A DNA stretch of 64,000 nucleotides from Chamaecrista fasciculata (Eukaryota; Streptophyta; Magnoliopsida; Fabales; Fabaceae): contig QANZ01044843.1 of assembly GCA_003254925.1 (NCBI GenBank), positions 169,690-233,689 of the forward strand, given 5' to 3'. The notes below the pieces were generated by a model. The model made no database searches. It was not told the origin of the DNA and was given only the letters and a program-made list of their open reading frames with translations. Of the stretch, positions 23,268-35,369 are shown in pieces (position 1 is the first letter of the stretch; every line of letters begins with the position of its first letter). The position numbers were made by a program, and so were the translations under genes.

Positions 23268-25362
23268 GCAAAGTCAAAGAATTATGTAATGTGGTAACGT
23301 TGGAGAGGTTGATAAGTGTAATAATACCTTGTACCATTTTGAGCTCCCGAGAGTTTATACTCATTACAAATTAATTTGGGATTTTTTGAGGCATTGCTTT
23401 AACATCAAGAAAATAACAAAAAAAAAAAAACTCAAATAACTTGGCAAAAACTCACAAAAGCCGAAGGACAATGGGTTGTTTGTTGCATAACCCAACTCGC
23501 TATAAATAGTGAGTAATTAAATAGGGTTAACTGATCTTAACATCTCTTTTATCCTTTGTTGATTTTATGATAAAGGTAAACTTTTTTTTTTTTGGTACTA
23601 CAAGGTAGATATATCTATAAACATAGTTCAATAGAATAAGATATAAGCATTTTGATCTGTCAAAGGGCGATTTATGTATTGGTCTAATATTTGATGAAAA
23701 AAATCCTTCACATTTAGTAGCTATTTGTTTTACCACCGAATAGACATTTGGTGGCGACATCTTATTTTTGTCACCAAGAGTTTTTTTTTTTTTTTTTTTT
23801 TTTTTTNNNNNNNNNNNNNNNNNNNNNGTTTTTTTTTTTTTTTTTCTGTGGCCTGATGTCACCAAGAGAATCAACCATGCTACTTCTAAATTTTAATAGT
23901 ATAGTGGCCATGAACAAAATAAAAATCAAAAATCATAACCGAAGAGGCCAAAACCTTCACTCTCTCAAACTCCTATATTTTGTAGATTTTTATGAATCTT
24001 AAATTGACCAATTCCTCTTTTAATTTTTTTTCTTTGATTTCTTAAATTTGGACCACTTGTACAAATTGAAAATGGGATTTTTTTTGAGAGACATAATACC
24101 TTAAATTAAAAGTCTCACCGCTTGTTGAGAAAAATAATTTGGATCATCTATAGTATTTTAAGGGTGTAGTGTTGAGAAATAAAGAAAGAAATATGATTGA
24201 GAGAGAAAGCGTCAGTAAAACCCACTTTCTTCTAGCAAAAAAAATAAGACTCATTTTCTCTCTCTATTTATTTTTTTTTCTTTCGGTACTTTATTTAGAG
24301 TACACTATAGAAGATCGGTGAAAAAATTATAAAATGTATACTAAAAAAAATGACAGAGAGCATATGAACCACATGGGAGCGTTGGAATATGTGTTTAGGA
24401 AGAAACCAAAAACAAAAATGGACTAATCATTGCCTATCACATAGTCAGATCTTTCTCATGGTATGTTTCCTCAAAAAAAAAATGAAAAATGAAATTAAAT
24501 TTCTAGTGGTTTTCTTTCTCCTCTTTCTAAATGGTGAGGACAAGGTTATTAAGCTTGGTTTGGGATACTATGATGGCTAAGGAGGTAGGCAATAAAACTG
24601 TAATTGGACAAATAGTTATAAGAACACTCTCAATCATATCACGATTAAGAATATGATTCAAAAGGCATGGAATCTTGAAGGATATTCTAAACTTATTCCT
24701 TTTAACTTCATTGAGAATGTAGTCTTTGGAGGAAAACAAAGCTAAACACAGTAAAATTAAGGTTTGAACTTTTTGTTTGGCCAAAGATATACATATATAT
24801 ATATATATATATATATGATTAATGGTTAATTTGGATTAGGATTCTGACCCCAAAAAAGAAAAAGAAAAAGATAACGATTTTTTTTAGATAAATAATTTTG
24901 TGCTTGAAAAAATATTTTTAGTTGAAAAAAAATGTTTGAATTGACTTAGAAAAATGAAAGACACTAAACGAATTTCAGAGGTTAAATTTTATGAAATTTT
25001 TTTTAGAAGCATTTGTAAAAACTCATGAAAGAAAATGATAAAATAAACATAGTTTTAATCAAAATTATGGATATATTAAACTCTGTCTGGATCTCTTAAT
25101 TACATATTAACTTTTTCTCAAATGAATCAACTTTAGATTCTTTTTTCTCTACATAAGCCTTTTCTTTTTCCAAAAGTACCTTTCAGTCCATGTTACCCAC
25201 CTTGTGCCAATCACATAAAATATGCACATTCATACATAAATAGTTAAATACAAACTATGACAGTGGAGCTGGTAGCATAGTGAAGCATAATTTATTGATC
25301 CCATATATATATATATCAACAACCAACACCACCATATATATAATAAATTCTTTAATTAGATG
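23268..25362. other. Intergenic stretch with an N gap; no gene seen
   Basis: Contains an N run at 23807-23827 inside a T tract of more than 20 bases on each side, so length is unreliable there. Also an AT repeat at 24790-24815 and scattered A runs. No coding similarity recognised. The last part is the 3' flank of the minus-strand GGPPS-SSU gene. Confidence 0.4.
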
Positions 25363-26277
25363 TCAATAATTAATGAAACTAGAAATCTCCTCAAGTTTTC
25401 TTCCTTCAAAACATTCCAATTCCTTAAGTGCTAAATCCCTTACCTTTTGTACTTCTTCCATTATTATAGCTTCCTTCTTTTTTGCTTCATCATCATCATC
25501 ATCAAGTCTTTGCAACAAACCTTGTATCATTCCCACATAAAACCCATACTTCCTTAATCTTTCAATTTGGTCCTCACTCCCACCTCCTGAAACTGCCCCA
25601 CATGCTGCTCCACAAGCATGCATTCCCGCTTCAACCTTCTCGATGCTCGCCACGTGGCACACCTCCTCACTCATCATCACAAATTTACGATATTGCCCCT
25701 CCACCAACCCTTCTGACCCCACCGCACGTGCGATCTCAATGATCACGCGCAACACCCGATCCGAATTGTTCCGGGTCGGGTCGTCGGATCTCGCCAGAAT
25801 CTCAAACCCGAACGGGATTATTCCGTCTCCGGTGAGAAGCTCTATGTTGGGCCCGTACACGTGGTGGATCTCGGGCCTGGGCTTGGGCCTGTCTGTTAAG
25901 GGGAGGTGTTCGTGAGTGTAGGTGGCTGCTTGCATGAGTAACAAGGCTGAAGCTGCAGGCATGGCTTGGGCTCGTTGGCCGCCGACGAGCTCGCACGCCG
26001 CCACACACAGCGCCGGCACGGTGGTTGTTGGGGCGGCGAATGTTAAGTGACGCATGGGCTCCAAAACAATGAGAGGTTCTTTCATGGGCATGGCTTGCTT
26101 GATGTGGGCTTCCAGCTCGGCCTGAAGAGAAGCCCATGAGGAGCCGGGCTCGCCACGTGTCATTTTCTGCGTCATAATGATGGGCTTCGCGGCGGGCAAC
26201 GGTGAACGGTTCAGATTTGATCTGCATGAGAAATGAACGGTGGAGTTTCCATGGAGGTGAAGAACAGATCCAACCAT
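25363..26277 (-). CDS. GGPP synthase small subunit, type II (SSU-II), chloroplastic
   Basis: A single-exon frame of 304 residues. The polyprenyl-synthase fold is recognisable (EAHIKQAMP, MRHLTFAAP, LLTGDGIIPFGFEILA), but both aspartate-rich catalytic motifs are missing: the first is replaced by THEHLPLTDRPKPRP (121-135) and no second DDxxD is present. Two CxxxC motifs are present, CVAAC (91-95) and CGAAC (222-226). This combination defines the non-catalytic small subunits that bind plastid GGPP synthase and steer it between GPP and GGPP output for chlorophyll, carotenoid and monoterpene routes. The family is the one containing Arabidopsis GGR and rice GRP; lack of a large N-terminal insert and the length fit SSU-II. 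Residues 1 to about 35 would be the transit peptide. A coding GAT run gives five Asp (259-263). Higher GC than its surroundings. Upstream flank is filled with nested TEs. Confidence 0.9.
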   Translation of the reverse strand: MVGSVLHLHGNSTVHFSCRSNLNRSPLPAAKPIIMTQKMTRGEPGSSWASLQAELEAHIKQAMPMKEPLIVLEPMRHLTFAAPTTTVPALCVAACELVGGQRAQAMPAASALLLMQAATYTHEHLPLTDRPKPRPEIHHVYGPNIELLTGDGIIPFGFEILARSDDPTRNNSDRVLRVIIEIARAVGSEGLVEGQYRKFVMMSEEVCHVASIEKVEAGMHACGAACGAVSGGGSEDQIERLRKYGFYVGMIQGLLQRLDDDDDEAKKKEAIIMEEVQKVRDLALKELECFEGRKLEEISSFINY

Positions 26278-26519
26278 TATTCAAGTGTTGTGAGAGAGAG
26301 ATAGAAAACGAAGAAGAAGAAAGAAAGTGAGATAAATGAGAAAGATTCTGAGATCTTGGGTACAATTATAGAGATCATGGTGTCATTAATTTTTGCTTTT
26401 GGTTCATTATCTTTGTTTTAAAGTTCATTTTGGTCCATTATCTTATAAAAAGTTTAAATTAATCCATTACTTATATATACAACTTGATTCAAAATGCGGT
26501 CTTATTGTTAAGTTTCATC

Positions 26520-26871
26520 CTATGAAGCATGGACACTGATACGGACACGGATACGGGACACGACACGGACACGGACACAGTGACACGTCAAACTTTTAAA
26601 ATTACGTGACACGACACGTCATATATTTATATATAAAAATAATTAAATATTTATAATTTTTAATGAAAAATTTAAAAATTACTAATTTTATTCATAATAT
26701 ATATCATATCTATTATTATTTTATTTTGTCTATCATGTTAAAGTTATAAAAAATTGATTTATATTCTAAAATTTATGAATATGTGTCGTGTCGGTGTCGT
26801 ACGGGTGTCGGACACTGACACGTGTCTGACACAGAGACACGCCCTCAAAATGAAGTGTCCATGCTTCATAG
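26520..26871. mobile_element. hAT-like MITE with GGACACG subterminal repeats
   Basis: Inverted ends CTATGAAGCATGGACACTG and its complement AAGTGTCCATGCTTCATAG, with many GACACG/CGTGTC repeats inside both ends. Flanks GTTTCATC (26512-26519) and GTTTCATG (26872-26879) agree at 7 of 8 positions, as expected for an aged 8-bp hAT duplication. Confidence 0.75.
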
Positions 26872-27060
26872 GTTTCATGTAATCTGGCTTTTCTCCCTCT
26901 CCTACTTGTTCTTTTTTCTCTCTTACATGACATTTTTCTATTATATAACTTTTCTTCAAAGAAAATAGCACGAAAAAAAATAATATGTTTTACTATAAAT
27001 GAAGTTTGCATATTTAAGATCTCTAAAATAAAGTCTGTATTATTTAAAAATCACACATGA

Positions 27061-27266
27061 CCAATAAAAATTGGCCCAGTTGGTAAAGAATCAACTCATA
27101 ACTCACAAGGTCGTGAATTTGATTCTCATCACTGACAATGTGGGGACATTGTTGATAGATAATTTGTAAGTATCTCTGTAAATGCTCATAGAACTTGGAG
27201 ACCCGCCCTGGCCTTGGTGAGCCCCCAAGGCCTAGCTCACCTAAACTTTTCCTCACCAAAAAAAAT
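27061..27266 (+). mobile_element. tRNA-derived SINE with 11-bp target duplication
   Basis: A 206-bp insertion flanked by a perfect repeat ATCACACATGA (27050-27060 and 27267-27277). An RNA polymerase III A box TGGCCCAGTTGG (27072-27083) fits the consensus exactly, and a B-box-like AATTTGATTCT (27116-27126) lies 32 bases on. The 3' end is a short A run. This is the standard layout of plant SINEs. The region is not a functional tRNA gene: no cloverleaf continues past the B box. Confidence 0.85.
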
Positions 27267-27445
27267 ATCACACATGAAAAAAAAAAATGAGTGTGATGAG
27301 AAAGATAAGTTAGGTTAAGTGTTAGAGCATTATTTTAAACCAACCATACATAGAAAATTAATGAACCAATTTGAACTTTTGAAAAGATAATGAATTAAAA
27401 TTGACTTTGAGACAAAGATAATGAACCAAAATAAACATTCAACCA

Positions 27446-29036
27446 TAATTTTACAAAACATGATCCATGTTTGTCTAATTGTCTTTTAGGATTTTAAAAT
27501 GACACGATTAAGTAATTTGTGATATGGTTTTCTAAGTGAATTAGTCACATGTGCCAAACGTGTACTGGTACTCATCAACAGTACCGGTTCATACGTGTTG
27601 TTCATACATTTGAGGTGAGTTATTATACAATGTTGCATTGGTTCATGACAGCTTACACGTCCTTTTCCTTTTGTCTATATTCAACTAAAACACCTCTAAT
27701 AATTCGCATAATAGTGTTCATTGTTTTTGTAAGGAATAAATAATATAACAGGTCTAGGTTTGTGATGTGGACATTAAGGGAGAAAATAATATCTTGTGAA
27801 CTATATTGAGTTTTTTAAACCAAAGATAAGATGTAGTTTTAATATTTTATTTTTTTGGATCAATATCTTTAGATCTTATTAATTATATATATAACAAGTA
27901 TATATTAAAAATACATTTGAGATATGGATGACAATAATGAATAACCTGTAATAATTAAGAAGAACTCTCTAAAGAATGTTTTTCTTCTTCTTCTTCTTCT
28001 TCCTCCAATTCATTATTAGCTTACATTTTTTGGGTGAAACTAATTAAAACCCTCCAATTCATTTCTTCTTTCTTGCATTTTGATCCTATTATAAAAAGAG
28101 ATGGACCTTAATGCAAAAAATAAAAATTTTAAAAGACTGAAGTTAAATTTTTCCTTTTTTTAACGAAAAATTGGATAGAAAATAATCAGAGACTAATGGT
28201 GGAATATTTTGAAAAATTGAGGGATCAAAACGAAACTTTGAGCAACCCTGAAGGACGAAAATGAAAAAAAAAAATTGAGGGACTAAAACATAACTTTGAG
28301 CAAATTTGAAGGACCAAAATAAGACTTTAGCCATCAAAATATATTGAATAAAAAGACAAATACCCTGAATGACAACTACCCATTATTATTGATGGCTAAA
28401 GTCTTATTTAGCCATCAAAATAAGACTTTAGCCATCAAAATATATTGAATAAAAAGAAAATTGCAGAATCGATGAAGCAATTTTCTTTTTAAAATGCAGA
28501 ATTGTGACCCAATTTGATCCATCAGATGAGAGCAATGGTCCAGATCTTCTGGACAGCAGCGACAAAATGATTTTTAGATAGCACAGGATCGCACCGTCAT
28601 ATGTTGATCATACATGCTTCAAATTGCATGGCTTTCGGATTGGTATAAGGAACTAAATAAGAAGTTAGATTAAAACAAATGAGAATCAAAATCTTGATAG
28701 CATAACAACAGAAAAGGAGAATAAAAGATTAAAACAAAGTAAACAAAATATTAGATTAAAATAGAATTTACATTATATATTTCGGACCAAAATAACAATT
28801 TAACCCATATTTCAGAGGTCGGTTTCATGTTCTTCTGCGATACTAATAATAATAACTAGGGGTAAAATATATATGTATGTAAAATAAATAATGGACTAAA
28901 TTGTTAACTTAGTAAAGAAAGAGAGACTAAATAGTAAATTTTCTCTTATTTTTAATTTCATAGACTATAGTTTTAAACATGGACAACCAGAAAGGGATGG
29001 AGCCATATAATATTAGATAATAATAAGGGTAAATTA
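27446..29036. other. Intergenic stretch with degraded repeats; no gene seen
   Basis: Contains a half copy (about 28084-28345) of the foldback family at 7955-8372, and a local duplication of 'ttagccatcaaaatatattgaataaaaaga' type sequence (28327-28356 and 28428-28459). No coding signal. Confidence 0.45.
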
Positions 29037-29457
29037 CACTTTGGTACCCTGTGGTTTGACCCTATTTCACTTTGGTACCCTGTGGTTTGAAACTTGACAC
29101 TTTGGTACCCTGTGGTATTCTCCATTAACACTTTGGTACCCTTTGGAGCTATTTTGTAATTTTAACCATAACAAATTTTGCAAAAATTACATATTGACCC
29201 CAAAAAATTTTCAAAAAATTACAAATAGGTCCCTGGATACATATTATATAGGGACTACAATGAAAAATTTAAAATTTTTTTTGGGGTCAATATGTAATTT
29301 TTGTAAAATTTATTATGGTTAAAATTACAAAATAGCTCCAAAGGGTACCAAAGTGTTAATGGAGAATACCACAGGGTACCAAAGTGTCAAGTTTCAAACC
29401 ACAGGGTACCAAAGTGAAATAGGGTCAAACCACAGGGTACCAAAGTGTAATTTACCC
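29037..29457. mobile_element. Foldback MITE 1 in a TAA microsatellite (9-bp duplication)
   Basis: Near-perfect inverted repeat about 195 bp per arm: GGGTAAATTACACTTTGGTA on the left, its complement on the right, with four ACTTTGGTACCCTKTGG units in each arm. Flanked by a perfect 9-bp repeat TAATAATAA (29028-29036 and 29458-29466). A 9-bp duplication and long arms fit Mutator-like MITEs. The high arm identity predicts a strong hairpin if transcribed. Confidence 0.85.
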
Positions 29458-29469
29458 TAATAATAATAA

Positions 29470-29829
29470 GGCTTAACTGCACTTTTGGTTTCTTAACTTT
29501 CACAAAGGTCTCAATTTGGTCCTTTAACTTTCGCAAAAGTCTCAATTTGGTCCCTTAACTTTTTTTGTTGCAATTTTGGTCCCCTAACTTTTGAAAACGT
29601 CTCACCGTTGGTCCCCTAACTTTCGCAAAAGTCTCAATTTTGGTCCCCTAACTTGGGACCAATGGTGAGACGTTTTCAAAAGTTAGGGGACCAAAATTGC
29701 AACAAAAAAGTTAAGAAACCAAATTGAGACGTTTTCAAAAATTAGGGGGACTAAAATTGCAACAAAAAAAGTTAGGGGACCAAATTGAGACCTTTACGAA
29801 AGTTAGGGGACCAAAAGTGCACTTAAGCC
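29470..29829. mobile_element. Foldback MITE 2 in the same microsatellite
   Basis: A 360-bp inverted repeat starting GGCTTAACTGCACTTTTGGT and ending with the complement (…AAAAGTGCACTTAAGCC). Flanked by TAATAATAA (29461-29469 and 29830-29838). Its arms (…GGTCTCAATTTGGTCC…GTTGCAATTTTGGTCCC) are clearly related to the element at 59932-60278. Confidence 0.85.
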
Positions 29830-29844
29830 TAATAATAATAATAT

Positions 29845-30027
29845 GGTTGAAACCTCAAATTGGTCCAAAATGTATTGGGTAGATTTCAAATTGATCTAAG
29901 TATTTCATTTGTTTCAGATTGATCCTACATATTTCTATAATTTTTAAGTTGGTCCTAAAAATACTGAATTTAGTCATATCTTTTAAAGTCCACACCATAC
30001 ATTTAGTACCAATTTGAGGTTTTGACC
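29845..30027. mobile_element. MITE 3 in the same microsatellite
   Basis: A 183-bp element with ends GGTTGAAACCTCAAATTGGT and ACCAATTTGAGGTTTTGACC, an inverted pair. Flanks TAATAATAT (29836-29844) and TAATAATAA (30028-30036) agree at 8 of 9 positions. Confidence 0.72.

Positions 30028-30064
<37 letters not shown>
30028..30064. repeat. (TAA)n microsatellite
   Basis: Twelve TAA units, immediately before the 5' flank of the LRR/RNI-like gene. This is the remaining part of the repeat tract into which three MITEs appear to have inserted. Confidence 0.9.
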
Positions 30065-30065
<1 letters not shown>

Positions 30066-30179
30066 GGGGTAGTAACAATTACAATTTACAACAAATTTGC
30101 ATCTTCATCCCCAGTCTCGTTGCTCCTTGAGTCGATCTTGTCTTCGTCTTGGCAAACTCCTCTGCTATTCTTATATTTG

Positions 30180-33100
30180 ATGGATAAAGGAAAAGCTGTG
30201 GCGGCCTTAACAAGCTCCTTACGAGAACTCGATTTGAACACCGGATCCAACATCAAGTCCAAGCCCTCCAAAATCATCGCCGACCATCAATTTCCCAGTA
30301 ATCTTTTATTTTTCCTCTTTCGTTATGGATTTGTTTACTATTCTTTTGTTTTTGATTTGGTAGTGCTGTGTTTTAATCTTGGTCATGCATATAATTTGAA
30401 AAATGAGAGGTTCATAATGAATTATAATTGCACTGCTTTGATTCTAAATTGGAATTGAGAAAACAACTCTTGGGGGAAATTTTATTTTGGGGTTAAATGT
30501 AAGTAGAAAGTAGTTAAAGGATTTAAGTTATTATTTGAAGAATTTTCTGGCGGTAAGACACCGTTGAGTCCGTTTCCATCTTACATTTGAAACTTTTAAT
30601 TTGTGATTGCATTATTAGCTTATGTCTAATTTGGATTTGTATACTATGCGGAATGTAATTTTTATTTTCGGACTCAAATAGGATAATTATAATCTGGTTT
30701 TCTGGAGTATGAGTTTGACACAACACTAAACTAGTTATAATTTGATACTTCTGTGAGCTTATTTTTGAAGAAAATTTCTCACTATAGGTTTACTACCTAA
30801 GAAGACAAAACCTCCGAGTTTAGTCAGCTTGTGCCTTGGAGTTGTTGGCAGGCATTTGGAGGATATCATTGCTGATTTGGGTGAGATTGCCACCAACCTG
30901 CCAGCTGATATAAAGGTAGCATAATACCAGAAAATTGTTCTTCCCTAAAATTTTGAGATAGGTTAATTCATGTTTCTAACTAGAAGTAAAAATGATATGG
31001 ATACAGTGAATCCAATGTAAATTTCAGTCATAAAATAAGGCCAAACCTCTTTGTTTCTAAATGTCATTTTTATTGCTATCCTGAGAGAACAAGATTAAAT
31101 GTATGGTATTGTTCTCATTAGTTATTGTCTAAGCCTTATTACTAGATGAATGCAAATTTTATTTTAAAATATCAAACACAAAATGTTGTGATGGACTGAT
31201 GCAGTACTTTGATAGTCGACAAGGATCCAAAAGGAATGAATATATACATACCTACCTACATACATGTGTTTGTGTGTGTATAGGAATGGGTATAATATAT
31301 AGGTTGTGTATATGGTTGTGCATGTGTACAGGAGAGAGTGATGTCCTACAAGGAACATTCCCTCTTTATGTACCAAGCAATGTTCCTTATGTGTGTGAGG
31401 CTACATATTTACATGCATTCATGTGTTTGCAACTTTGCTTGTGTATTTGTATAGGAATGAGTATTTAAGTTGTGTATATGGTTGCTGTGTGTACGTGAGA
31501 GTGGGGTCCTACCGTGAATATTCTCTATTAAAGTATTTATGTACCAGACAATGTTCCTTATGTGTGAGGCCGTTTCACTGTCATGCAATCATTGATTATT
31601 CTTTCAGTGCTGGATGCACTCACACATCGTTGTACATGTCTGAAGGCACAAAGCATCAAATTGCCATATTTTTCCCCAATTATACATGATATTAAAGTTA
31701 TATAACCCTCAAAAGAGTTAATATTCTTGGAGTCTGGACTCAAACACTTGCACACAGTCACACACATTCATTTGGGCATATTTTCTAATGTAGTTCTAAT
31801 TTAAGGAATTATTTTTCTTGAGGAAATAATTAATGACCTGACATTTTAGACTAAAATGGTACTTCTGTTCTAAGGGCTTGAATCTTGATCATATTATTCT
31901 ATCATTAAGTCGGTCAATGTTTGTGTAAGATAGCCTTTTTGTTAAAAATTAGCTTTCGCAAAAGTGTGAAGGGCCTTGCTGTGACAAGGTGCCTTTTCTT
32001 TTTCTCCCCTCAGTAAAGGAGGGAAGTTGTCATAATATGCTATTGGTAATGAATATTACTTTAAATTTTAAAATTTTAAAAAATATATTTTGAGAGAAGT
32101 TATATAGACAGTTAGTTTTATTGCTATTGGTATTTTATGATAAATTATAAAAATATATTGAACTTCCAAAAATTGTCAAATTCATATAAATAATACAAGA
32201 TAAGATAAGATGATTCGGAATTGAAAATAGGATTAGGAAAATAGTATGTTCTTAAATGATATGGCTTTTGTCCTGTTGTCCTTCTCATGTAATATTTGGT
32301 AAGGAATTATTACGTAATGACAGATGGCAGTGGCAGCTATTGCTAGACGAAGAAAGTTGCTGAGTGATGACGTTCTCATCTCGTTAGCTGATACTTCCTG
32401 GGAAATTCTTGATGTCTCTAACTCAGATGTTTCTGATTATGGATTAATAAAGGCAGCTGAATTATGTAGATCCATTAGAGCTCTGGACATAAGGTATATA
32501 TCATTGACTAACATAGCAATAAGTATGCCTGATGTCTTCATTGCAATGCCAAAAAACCTTTTGGTAAAGAGACATGCCATAACTTTAGACTTTTTATATG
32601 TATTTAAATATCACGAGTTTATTCAAATTAGCTAATTGTTATATTTAAAGTTAGGAGTACTTTCATGCTTTGACTTCTACCAGTTGCGATAACTATTAAA
32701 ATTTCTTTTTTTTAATTCATTTGAAAAGAAATTGCTTCTAACAAATATCTTGGCAAAAGCCAAGTAGCCAGTCCCTCCCATATGGCTGTTTTCCACATCT
32801 GTAAGAAGCGAAGTGTCAGCATATTTTTATTTCTTTCATGATAACAAATATATTCTCAATTTCCTTTTTTTATGCCATACTTCTCTATCATTTAAAACCT
32901 CTTGATATATTGTCATATTTTTTCAGCCGGTGCAGCAAAATTACTGCCACTGGTATATCTGAACTTGTGAAGCACTGCCATTTATTGGAGACATTAAGAT
33001 GCGGGTAATATGTCAGCTATCCCTCTTAAATTTTTATATATGTGTTTATTCACCTTTTACAGTTGTGCTGCTGTGGTGTGACCTGTGTAATTGTGTGTTG

Positions 33101-35369
33101 CATTAGTCATTAAGTGGATGAATGTTGAAAAGCTTCACATTTTGCTGCATACTTTGACGTGCTCTTTGGTCTGGATGCTGATGATTGTGGAATTGGAAGT
33201 ATGAAAATGGCATAAGTAGAGAAATAAGATTTGTGGAGAAGTGCTGTTATAATGAAAAAATTTTAGTTGGAACAACTTTGAAATTTTGACTGATTTTATT
33301 CATCTTGGTAGACATCCTCTATCTGAAATTACTAAAAAAGGCCAAATCAAATACCTTGGAATTTGGGCATTCAATGATATTTAACCAAATTAATAAAACC
33401 CTTCTCTTAACCAAACAAACTTTCATGAAGAAGAGGAAATCAAACTCCAAAACTCTAATTTTGAGACTTAGAGTTGATAATGTACCAAGTAGTAATGAAC
33501 CATGAACCACAATGCAAGGGAAGTCAATTTATTGGGGGCTATGCTAAGCAGAGGAAATATATGAAAACGGTTAGACTATAATGCAAAGTTTGATTCTTGA
33601 CAGGGGATGCAATGGGTCATGAGCCAATAAAATAATGACACGTGGAAGAGTTAGTTGTATATAAGTAGTGGTGTGACTCCATACACAGTTGTGATTGGTT
33701 AAAAAATTTAATATTTTTTATTATTTTTCAGCACTAAATTATATCAATGGCTATAATTATGCCACATCAGTATTTGCATCCCATGTTAAGAATCAAACTT
33801 TGCATCTTAGACTAACCCATATGAAAAATTGATCCACAAACAGAATAGAGAGAGGCTCACTTAGGTAGTTAACAGTGGCAAAGGATGAGACAGATTAAGC
33901 CTAGAGATGACTGGGAAGAGAGAATAGGACAAAGGTGAAAATTCTATTGCCCAATGAAGGTTCTCTGGTTATGGATCTATGGGGTTGAGTCATGTGAGAG
34001 AATGAGAATATCATGAAATCAGAGAGTTGATAATGCACTGCATGGAGGAAGTGTGGCAAAATATTTAACAGTGTTAGTACATAAGTGTGAAATTAGAGTT
34101 AAGTTCAAGCATATATAAATGCAAAGGGGCTATTTGCATCTAGACCATAGTTGAGGGGCTTATTCACATTTTCCCATAAACTTAAAATGGCCTAGAACTA
34201 GAGACCTGTTGCTGTGGTTATATAGTTTGAAATGTATGTCTAAGAAATATATATTCAATTCCATAAAAAAATATTTACTAATTTCATGCATTGCATGGTG
34301 ATTTTATTTCCATCATGTATTCGCTGATATATTTTATTTTAACCATAATTTCATAACAGGCTATGAACTATAGTTAATGTTGCAGAGGGTGTCCAAGGAG
34401 TGACAGCACTGCCCGTAGATGCTTGAGTATATTTAAACCAAAGCTGAATTATGTGGATGAAGATTCATGGGAGGAGCTTGATACCAATGAAATTGCCAGT
34501 GGTGCAGAGTCATTGAGATGGCTTGTGTGGGTATGGATTAAAACCCTTTGTCTGAATATTGAACTGCAAATTTTATACTTCATGGAATGTTTGTGGGCTT
34601 TTTGCTTCATGGGGGCTTGTTGTCCAAGAGGTAAAGTTAAGGTGGAGTTTTGTATATTTTAGCCTATATTTTAGGCATAATATATTATTTTTTGAATCAA
34701 ATGCACAAGAAGGGAGGTTACAGGTTAGGAAATAACTTCATTATCTCAATAGTCGTTCTCTAGTCTTTCATCTTTATACATTTGTTTGGGAGTCTTTTCT
34801 CCTTTTCCTTTTGAATTTGGATCCCCCGCACATAAATAGTTTATCACAACATATTGTCAAATACATGTCACACTTGAAAATATGTGTTTTTACTTTCGAG
34901 TTATGGCATGTAAGAAGTAGAATTTGCTAATGATTTCTTGACTGACTATTTGCAGCCCAATATTGATAAGGATACTCTAGAAGACTTCTCCATTGAGTGT
35001 CCACGCGTAGTAGTGAATCCGAAGCAATCTCTCTTAGGCTTTGGCGGCTCCCAAGTTCCTTGGGAAGCATTAAAACATGCAGTTTTAGATGATGGAGTTG
35101 TCAAGGATATTGATCCTAGAACATGGGCAGTACATGGGTTTACAATGAAGCCAGCTTCTCCATCTCCTTCAAGTCCCATAGAATTGTCAGTGGCTGAGAA
35201 ATTCAGACTGGCATTTGTCGAAAGGGACACCAGATTAGCTCCAAAGAGAGCAAAAAATGCTCGGCAACATCAGCGTCGTGCCGTGAGAGAGTTGTTGTTG
35301 ATGAGCACAAGAGCCAAGGCTGCAGTTTTAGCCTCACAAGTAAGCAAGTCTCTAAACAGCCGGAGTTAG
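30180..35369 (+). CDS. LRR/RNI-like superfamily protein
   Basis: Six exons join in phase into 350 residues: 30180-30297, 30788-30915, 32324-32493, 32927-33004, 34386-34530 and 34956-35369. The middle of the protein contains ribonuclease-inhibitor-like leucine-rich repeats: ISLADTSWEILDVSNSDVSD, GLIKAAELCRSIRALDIS, TATGISELVKHCHLLETLRC and GCPRSD, with the spacing of the cysteine-containing LRRs of F-box/RNI proteins; no F-box is seen. The basic C-terminal helix (KRAKNARQHQRRAVRELLLM) is charged. It resembles an uncharacterised single-copy plant LRR family; substrate or partner is unknown. Intron 2 (30916-32323) has two diverged copies of a TG-rich unit of about 180 bp, and intron 4 carries a MITE. 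Splice sites are canonical; the start is the first Met in the open exon. Confidence 0.8.
33568..33818. mobile_element. MITE with perfect 9-bp duplication in intron 4 of the LRR gene
   Basis: A 251-bp element with ends CGGTTAGACTATAATGCAAA and, read inward from the right, GGGTTAGTCTAAGATGCAAA, both followed by GTTTGATTCTT. Flanked by a perfect ATATGAAAA (33559-33567 and 33819-33827). Mutator-like by duplication length. Confidence 0.85.

Larger units (their letters stand above)
26390..27445. mobile_element. Outer inverted-repeat element upstream of GGPPS-SSU
   Basis: About 80 bp at 26390-26470 (GGTTCATTATCTTTGTTTTA, then AAAGTTYAWTTTG) is matched inverted at about 27355-27440 (…ACAAAGATAATGAACCAAAA). 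Between the arms lie a hAT-like MITE and a SINE, so most of the length is later insertions. Boundaries and superfamily are uncertain; the composition resembles the other GGTCC-type foldback elements of this window. Confidence 0.5.

Noticed and set aside
25802..26365. 187-codon minus-strand frame overlapping GGPPS-SSU
   Set aside because: Shadow of the real gene in another frame; Ser/Arg/His-rich and not family-like.
27061..27140. Possible tRNA gene
   Set aside because: A- and B-box-like motifs are there, but no cloverleaf and no acceptor stem; flanking duplication and A tail show a SINE.
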